From contig CALSLN010000002.1 in NCBI GenBank assembly GCA_943787205.1, positions 62,001-126,000 on the forward strand: a stretch of DNA of 64,000 nucleotides, written 5' to 3'. The translations under genes and the position numbers were made by a program. Below, in pieces: positions 59,390-64,000 of this stretch (the first letter of the stretch is position 1; every line of letters starts with the position of its first letter). This stretch comes from an uncultured Rhodospirillaceae bacterium (GTDB lineage: Bacteria > Pseudomonadota > Alphaproteobacteria > Rhodospirillales > Rhodospirillaceae). Under the pieces are notes generated by a model that was not told the DNA's origin, ran no database searches, and was given only the letters and a program-made list of their open reading frames with translations.

Positions 59390-60544
59390 TTACTTGGACA
59401 CTTCGGCGATTTGCCCATTTTGCATTATGTGCGAACAACCAAGTTCTGTCGCGTTAGTCAAAGAATCCTCGTCCTTGGACAAGGAAACACGAACCCTAAA
59501 ACCTTCGTTCTGCAATCTACTCACGTCCTCACGTGTCGTCTCAAATGGAACGTAGATGCATGAACTTGGCGGCGTCGTAGGCGATACCGTTAGAAGAGAA
59601 TCCATAAACAGTGTCGCGCCTGTTGCCGGCTCAACCACACCCTCACCATGCTCAACATGATAACGCCCGCCACGGCCAATTTCCCGCGTACTTCCCTTCG
59701 CAAACAAGAAGAAAGTAACTCCCGTATGATATTGCAGCCCGCGATTCTCGACGAGATCAACAGTCAGCGCAATATTTGATGCCTGAGATTGAACAATATC
59801 GGCTACCGCAAAGAGTCTTTTCAAATGCGCCGAGGCATTCTCGGGTAGATCAACTTTTTCCAATAGCGGTCGCGCCATTTTTAATGGCCCGGAGGCCTCC
59901 ACTAGAGCCGATAGAGTATCGGAGAATTTGCCGCCAAGCCTGCGTATCTCGGCTGCATCCTTGTGGTTCAGGGCCTCGTTTAGGGCATTAATTTGCTCTT
60001 CACTAAAGTCGCCAAGCTCAAGAATTGCAGGCACTAGAGACGGCAAAGCCAGATCGACAGAGATATTCTTAATGCCTAGCTCCGTCACAGCCTCTACCGC
60101 AACAATGATTGCCTCAGCATCGGCAGCAACACTATCTGGTCCGACGAGTTCAAAACCAACCTGTGTAAACTGTCTTTCGGGCCGAAGCTGGTGGCCCTTC
60201 ACTCTTAAGACTTGGCCCGCATACATCAACCGCAGCGGTCTAGATGCACTTTGCAGACGCGTGGATGCCAATCGAGCAATCTGTGCCGTGACGTCAGCTC
60301 GAATTCCAAGAGTCCTCTGGGATATCGGATCTACCATCCGAAAAATGCGATCTGCCGTTGCTGCGCCCATCCCTGCAAGTAAAGTACTCTCGAACTCCAC
60401 TAACGGCGGCGCAACTCGGTCATATCCGTTTAGGTCAAATGAAGCTGCGAGACGCTCTACTAGGTCTGCCTCACTCGCCGCACGTGGAGGAAGAACGTCG
60501 CGCAAGCCTTCTGGCAGCAAGGTCGGACTAGCTGTTTCTGACAT
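59390..60544 (-). CDS. hisZ: ATP phosphoribosyltransferase regulatory subunit
   Basis: 384 residues from the ATG at 60544. A histidyl-tRNA synthetase-like core ([31 protein letters not shown], in part; [14 protein letters not shown]) without the anticodon-binding domain, which is the HisZ layout. It works with a short HisG in the first step of histidine synthesis. A short hisG is not in this window but would be expected elsewhere. The gene is in frame and intact. Confidence 0.93.
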   Translation of the reverse strand: MSETASPTLLPEGLRDVLPPRAASEADLVERLAASFDLNGYDRVAPPLVEFESTLLAGMGAATADRIFRMVDPISQRTLGIRADVTAQIARLASTRLQSASRPLRLMYAGQVLRVKGHQLRPERQFTQVGFELVGPDSVAADAEAIIVAVEAVTELGIKNISVDLALPSLVPAILELGDFSEEQINALNEALNHKDAAEIRRLGGKFSDTLSALVEASGPLKMARPLLEKVDLPENASAHLKRLFAVADIVQSQASNIALTVDLVENRGLQYHTGVTFFLFAKGSTREIGRGGRYHVEHGEGVVEPATGATLFMDSLLTVSPTTPPSSCIYVPFETTREDVSRLQNEGFRVRVSLSKDEDSLTNATELGCSHIMQNGQIAEVSK

Positions 60545-60650
60545 GGTTTCGAGACCTGAACGGTGATTCTTGCGCTTCAACGCACGCAGGAGCGAAAACC
60601 ACCCCTACCTGTTTCGTGGTGTTCTAGCGGCCCTACCGCATCAGAGCAAT

Positions 60651-60688
60651 AAAAAACCCAGAAATCGCCTAGAATGCTAGGGTCTGAG
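60651..60688 (-). terminator. Terminator at the end of serA
   Basis: The minus-strand arms CTCAGA/TCTGGG (with one G-T pair) enclose CCTAG-CATT-CTAGG and are followed by six T (60656-60651). The arm overlaps the last serA codons and the TAG. Confidence 0.65.
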
Positions 60689-62246
60689 CTTGATGGACTT
60701 GGGGCAACGCTCGTACCGTTTCCAGCAAAGATTCGCCTATTTCTTGGTCCAATTGCAGCAAAGCTATGGCATCACTGCCCTTTGTGGGCCGACCGAGATG
60801 GAATGAAGCAATATTGACCCCAGCATCTCCTAAGGTAGTTCCAAGCGAACCAATGAAACCAGGCTCATCATTGTTAACCAAATAGAGCATATGAGGCCCA
60901 ATCTCAGCCTCGAGATTAATGCCATTCACATCAACCAGTCTCGGCGCGCCATTTCCAAATAACGTCCCTGACACCGTCCTCGTCTGCCGCTCGGTCGTCA
61001 CCGTGAGCGAAATCAGTGTGTGATAGCGATCACTCGCGTCCTTTCTCACTTCACTAATTTCGATACCCCGTTCGCGGGCAATAACCGGCGCATTTACCAT
61101 ATTGACGCTTTCCATTAACGGCGACAAAAGGCCCTGAACCGCTATGGCCGTGAGAGGCTTCGTATTCAGATCTGCGACCGCACCAGAATAGGCAATCGAA
61201 ACACTAATAATGCTGCTTTGCGTGATTTGTCCCGCAAAGCCACCGAGTTGCTCAGCTAATTTCAGATATGGTTTTAACCTTGGCGCATCTTCTGCACTCA
61301 CGGACGCCATATTCAGTGCATTCGTAACCGCGCCCGACACCAAGTAGTCTGACATTTGCTCTGCCACTTGAATGGCAACATTTTCTTGTGCCTCTGACGT
61401 CGATGCCCCCAAGTGAGGCGTACAGACGACATTATCCATGCCGAACAGCGCGTTTTCTTTTGCTGGTTCGGTTTCGAAAACATCCAAAGCTGCCCCAGCT
61501 ACATGGCCGTCTTCGAGTGCTTTCTTAAGGTCGGCCTCAACCACTAAACCGCCACGCGCGCAGTTTATGATTCTAACCCCCTTTTTCATTGTCGCAATCG
61601 CGGCTGCATCGATCATGTTGCGCGTCTGATCAGTCAACGGAGTATGCAGCGTAATAAAATCTGCTCTCGATATAAGGTCCTTTAACTCAGCCTTCTCTAC
61701 ACCAAGCTCGACGGCGCGATCTGCAGACAAATAAGGATCGAACGCTACGACCTTCATTTTCAAACCTAAGGCACGGTCAGCAACGATAGACCCAATATTG
61801 CCGCACCCAATGAGGCCAAGTGTCTTGCCGTAAAGTTCGACACCCATGAAACGGGATTTCTCCCATTTGCCTTGATGCGTTGATTCATTCGCTTGAGGAA
61901 TTTGACGGGCGAGCGCCATCATCATCGATATGGCATGTTCCGCTGTGGTAATCGCATTCCCAAATGGCGTGTTCATAACCACCACACCATTTTGGGTCGC
62001 TGCAGGTGTATCGACATTATCGACACCAATACCAGCCCGGCCAACGACTTTTAGGTTCGTAGCCGCAGCCAGAACGGCGGGCGTCACTTTTGTCGAGGAC
62101 CGAATTGCAAGTCCGTCGTATTCGCCGATACAAGCAATCAACTCTTCAGGACTCATTCCCGTTTTGACATCAACGTCGACGCCGCGATCTTTAAAGACCT
62201 GAACGGCTTGCTCACTCAATTTGTCTGAAATTAGTACCTTAGGCAT
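60669..62246 (-). CDS. serA: D-3-phosphoglycerate dehydrogenase
   Basis: 525 residues, the long form with an ASB domain and a C-terminal ACT domain. The NAD motif is GLIGCGNIGSIV, the catalytic Arg and Glu lie in INCARGGLV and the following helix, and the catalytic His is in CTPHLGAST. It starts the serine pathway from 3-phosphoglycerate and is likely inhibited by serine through the ACT domain. It follows serC by 2 bases. Confidence 0.96.
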   Translation of the reverse strand: MPKVLISDKLSEQAVQVFKDRGVDVDVKTGMSPEELIACIGEYDGLAIRSSTKVTPAVLAAATNLKVVGRAGIGVDNVDTPAATQNGVVVMNTPFGNAITTAEHAISMMMALARQIPQANESTHQGKWEKSRFMGVELYGKTLGLIGCGNIGSIVADRALGLKMKVVAFDPYLSADRAVELGVEKAELKDLISRADFITLHTPLTDQTRNMIDAAAIATMKKGVRIINCARGGLVVEADLKKALEDGHVAGAALDVFETEPAKENALFGMDNVVCTPHLGASTSEAQENVAIQVAEQMSDYLVSGAVTNALNMASVSAEDAPRLKPYLKLAEQLGGFAGQITQSSIISVSIAYSGAVADLNTKPLTAIAVQGLLSPLMESVNMVNAPVIARERGIEISEVRKDASDRYHTLISLTVTTERQTRTVSGTLFGNGAPRLVDVNGINLEAEIGPHMLYLVNNDEPGFIGSLGTTLGDAGVNIASFHLGRPTKGSDAIALLQLDQEIGESLLETVRALPQVHQAQTLAF

Positions 62247-62248
62247 GA

Positions 62249-63418
62249 TTATCCCACTTGCTCCGTCTTCACTTGCTCATAGGCCCAATCGAGCCACGGA
62301 CAAAGTGCTTGAATATCTTCTGTTTCAATGGTTGCCCCACCCCATATTCTCAATCCAGGAGGCGCATCACGATAGGCGCCAATATCAAAGGCCGCCCCTT
62401 CGGCATTCAGCAATGAAACCATCTTTTTCGCCGCTGCAGCTTGATCATCGCCGCTTAAGGCGACAAACCAATCGGCAACGATTGTCAGGCAAATAGAGGT
62501 ACACGATCGAGTTGATGCGTCTTGAGCCAAGAAATCGACCCAATCCGTTTTTCCGACCCAATCCGCCAATGCGGCAAGATTACTCTCGGATCTGCGAACT
62601 AAAGCAGTTTGCCCGCCGACCTCTTCGACCCACTTGAGGGAATCAAGGGCGTCTTCAACACAAAGCATTGAAACTGTATTGATTGTCGCGCCAGAGAAAA
62701 TATCCGCGCTGAATTTTCCACCTTTGGCCATACGAAAGAGTTTCGGCATCGGCCATGGTGGAGAATAACTCTCAAGCCTCTCAACAGCCCTCGGGCTAAG
62801 GATCAGCATTCCGTGTTGCGCTTCTCCCCCGAGTACTTTCTGCCAGGAGTACGTGATGACATCGAGTTTAGACCATGCCAAGTCCATTGCGAAAACGGCC
62901 GATGTTGCATCACAAAATGTTAGCCCTTCTCTGTCATCTGGAATCCAGTCGCCATTAGGCACTCGCACACCTGAGGTCGTGCCATTCCATGTAAAGATTA
63001 CATCGCGTCCGAAATCGACTTGATCAAGATCTGGGAGCGAACCGTAGTCCGCTCCGAGGGTTCTAACATCATCGAGCTTAAGCTGCTTGACCACGTCCGT
63101 GACCCAGCCTTCTCCAAAGCTCTCCCAAGCCAACATATCGACACCACGGTCGCCGAGCATTGACCACATGGCCATCTCCATAGCACCCGTATCGGAGCCT
63201 GGAACAATGCCGATATAATAATCATCTGGAATACCCAGAATTGCCCGAGAACGATCAGAGACCTCTTGGATCCGTGCCTTGGCGGGCTTAGCTCTATGAG
63301 ACCGGCCGACCAGAGCCTCTGATAGGACAGAAACATCCCATCCTGGGCGCTTTGAACAGGGACCGGACGAGAAATTGGGATTATTGGGGCGTGCGTTTGG
63401 CTTCGCGGCAACGGTCAT
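62249..63418 (-). CDS. serC: Phosphoserine aminotransferase
   Basis: 389 residues, a fold-type I PLP enzyme. The N-terminal [12 protein letters not shown] segment, the ring-nitrogen Asp in [15 protein letters not shown] (in part) and the PLP Lys in [14 protein letters not shown] are the landmarks of the long proteobacterial SerC. It converts 3-phosphohydroxypyruvate to phosphoserine. It is the first gene of serC-serA, under the promoter at 63503-63531. Confidence 0.95.
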   Translation of the reverse strand: MTVAAKPNARPNNPNFSSGPCSKRPGWDVSVLSEALVGRSHRAKPAKARIQEVSDRSRAILGIPDDYYIGIVPGSDTGAMEMAMWSMLGDRGVDMLAWESFGEGWVTDVVKQLKLDDVRTLGADYGSLPDLDQVDFGRDVIFTWNGTTSGVRVPNGDWIPDDREGLTFCDATSAVFAMDLAWSKLDVITYSWQKVLGGEAQHGMLILSPRAVERLESYSPPWPMPKLFRMAKGGKFSADIFSGATINTVSMLCVEDALDSLKWVEEVGGQTALVRRSESNLAALADWVGKTDWVDFLAQDASTRSCTSICLTIVADWFVALSGDDQAAAAKKMVSLLNAEGAAFDIGAYRDAPPGLRIWGGATIETEDIQALCPWLDWAYEQVKTEQVG

Positions 63419-63502
63419 GGATACGGTGTCTTTCTAACTTTGAGTGACCAGAGAACGTGACCAATTGACCATTTAGAAAGCCATTCGGCGCAACGGGCGC
63501 GG

Positions 63503-63531
63503 ATACTACGAAGGGCAAGTGTGGCCGTCAA
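63503..63531 (-). promoter_or_regulatory. Promoter of serC-serA
   Basis: On the minus strand TTGACG (63526-63531), a 17-base spacer and TAGTAT (63503-63508). The transcript would start near 63496, about 78 bases before the serC ATG. The leader contains three TGACCA copies (plus strand, 63445, 63458 and 63466). Confidence 0.7.
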
Positions 63532-63544
63532 CGCGCCCTTTGGA

Positions 63545-64000
63545 TCAAATCCCCCAATACCAGGGCGCAACAAACGAGAAAACAAGCCAAACCAATAAAA
63601 CCAATGGCAAACCGGCTCGAACGAAGTCACTGAACTGGTATTGGCCGGGTCCCATAACCAATAAATTCGTCTGATATCCCATAGGGGTCGCAAACGAACA
63701 ATTACAGGCAAATAGACACGTAATCGCAAATAATCGAGGGTCGATCCCTAGACTGGCTGCTAACCCCACGCCGATAGGTGTGAAAAGCACGGCGCATGCG
63801 TTGTTGCTGAGGGCATTTGTGAATAGAGCCACCACCAAGAAAAATACGGATAAAATTACCGGGGGTGAGGCTGAGCCAAAGAGGCCAACGATAACACTGG
63901 CAAGATAGGCCGCCCCGCCCGTTGCCGTCATAGCGGTCCCAAGGGCCAACGATGTGCCGACTAACAAATATATCGTGCGGTCGATGGCCCGCCCCGCCTG
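63545..64000 (-). CDS. SLC13/DASS-type transporter, C-terminal part (5' part outside window)
   Basis: The frame is open through the right window edge, so only the last 152 residues are seen. Five or six membrane helices with the family motif NALSNNACAVLFTPIG (the Ser-Asn-Asn substrate and sodium site) and SFATPMGYQTNLLVMGPGQY (in part TPMGYQTNLLV). This group moves dicarboxylates, sulfate or related anions, usually with sodium. The substrate cannot be told from the fragment. Confidence 0.85.
   Translation of the reverse strand, partial: QAGRAIDRTIYLLVGTSLALGTAMTATGGAAYLASVIVGLFGSASPPVILSVFFLVVALFTNALSNNACAVLFTPIGVGLAASLGIDPRLFAITCLFACNCSFATPMGYQTNLLVMGPGQYQFSDFVRAGLPLVLLVWLVFSFVAPWYWGI

Overview
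This window looks like the chromosome of an alphaproteobacterium, probably from the Rhodospirillales or a related order. It is not a plasmid or phage. The strongest evidence is gene order: tig-clpP-clpX-lon-hup-tRNA-Val, then a complete 14-gene complex I operon (nuoA to nuoN), then birA-coaX-rnj-mce. A hisZ-purA pair, a serC-serA pair and a fused NAD(P)HX epimerase/dehydratase fit the same picture. No insertion sequence, prophage or CRISPR array was seen.

Layout. 1-2.7 kb (+): two overlapping thiamine-diphosphate enzyme genes. 2.7-6.9 kb (-): a secreted unknown, methylmalonyl-CoA epimerase, RNase J, type III pantothenate kinase and biotin ligase. 6.9-21.2 kb (-): nuoN to nuoA. 21.5-29.7 kb (-): aspartate dehydrogenase, tRNA-Val, HU, Lon, ClpX, ClpP, trigger factor and tRNA-Leu. 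29.7-40.7 kb: metabolite repair, D-amino-acid dehydrogenase, an interrupted ECF sigma factor, a patatin-type outer-membrane protein, two oxidoreductases and a hydrolase-OsmC fusion. 40.8-46.4 kb (+): a sulfur cluster (cysK, sseA, an AhpD-like gene, metC) running into modBC. 46.4-50.1 kb: unknown genes. 50.1-53.4 kb (-): MFS exporter, racemase-like enzyme and a Tat-exported aminotransferase. 53.5-55.3 kb: JAMM protease, membrane-anchored protein, pseudouridine synthase. 55.3-58.0 kb (-): a putative pseudokinase cassette. 58.1-64 kb (-): purA, hisZ, serA, serC and part of an SLC13 transporter.

Sequence quality matters here. Three stretches (about 17.7-19.25, 21.55-22.9 and 23.5-27.1 kb) carry a one-base insertion or deletion roughly every 50-200 bases. 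They run through genes that are normally essential or highly conserved (nuoE, nuoD, hup, lon, clpX). The proteins can be reassembled by switching frames, so I read these as assembly or sequencing errors, not gene decay. Isolated single-base frameshifts also occur in nuoJ, nuoC, rluD, the JAMM protease and a small membrane protein. These genes are annotated over their full inferred span.

How the genes work together: complex I feeds the respiratory chain, and dadA and other dehydrogenases supply electrons. Lon, ClpXP and trigger factor form a protein-quality module. The sulfur cluster makes cysteine and handles sulfur transfer. The most unusual material is the pseudokinase cassette (55.3-58.0 kb), the exported aminotransferase operon (50.1-53.4 kb), and a perfect palindrome sitting on the -10 box of the cysK promoter.
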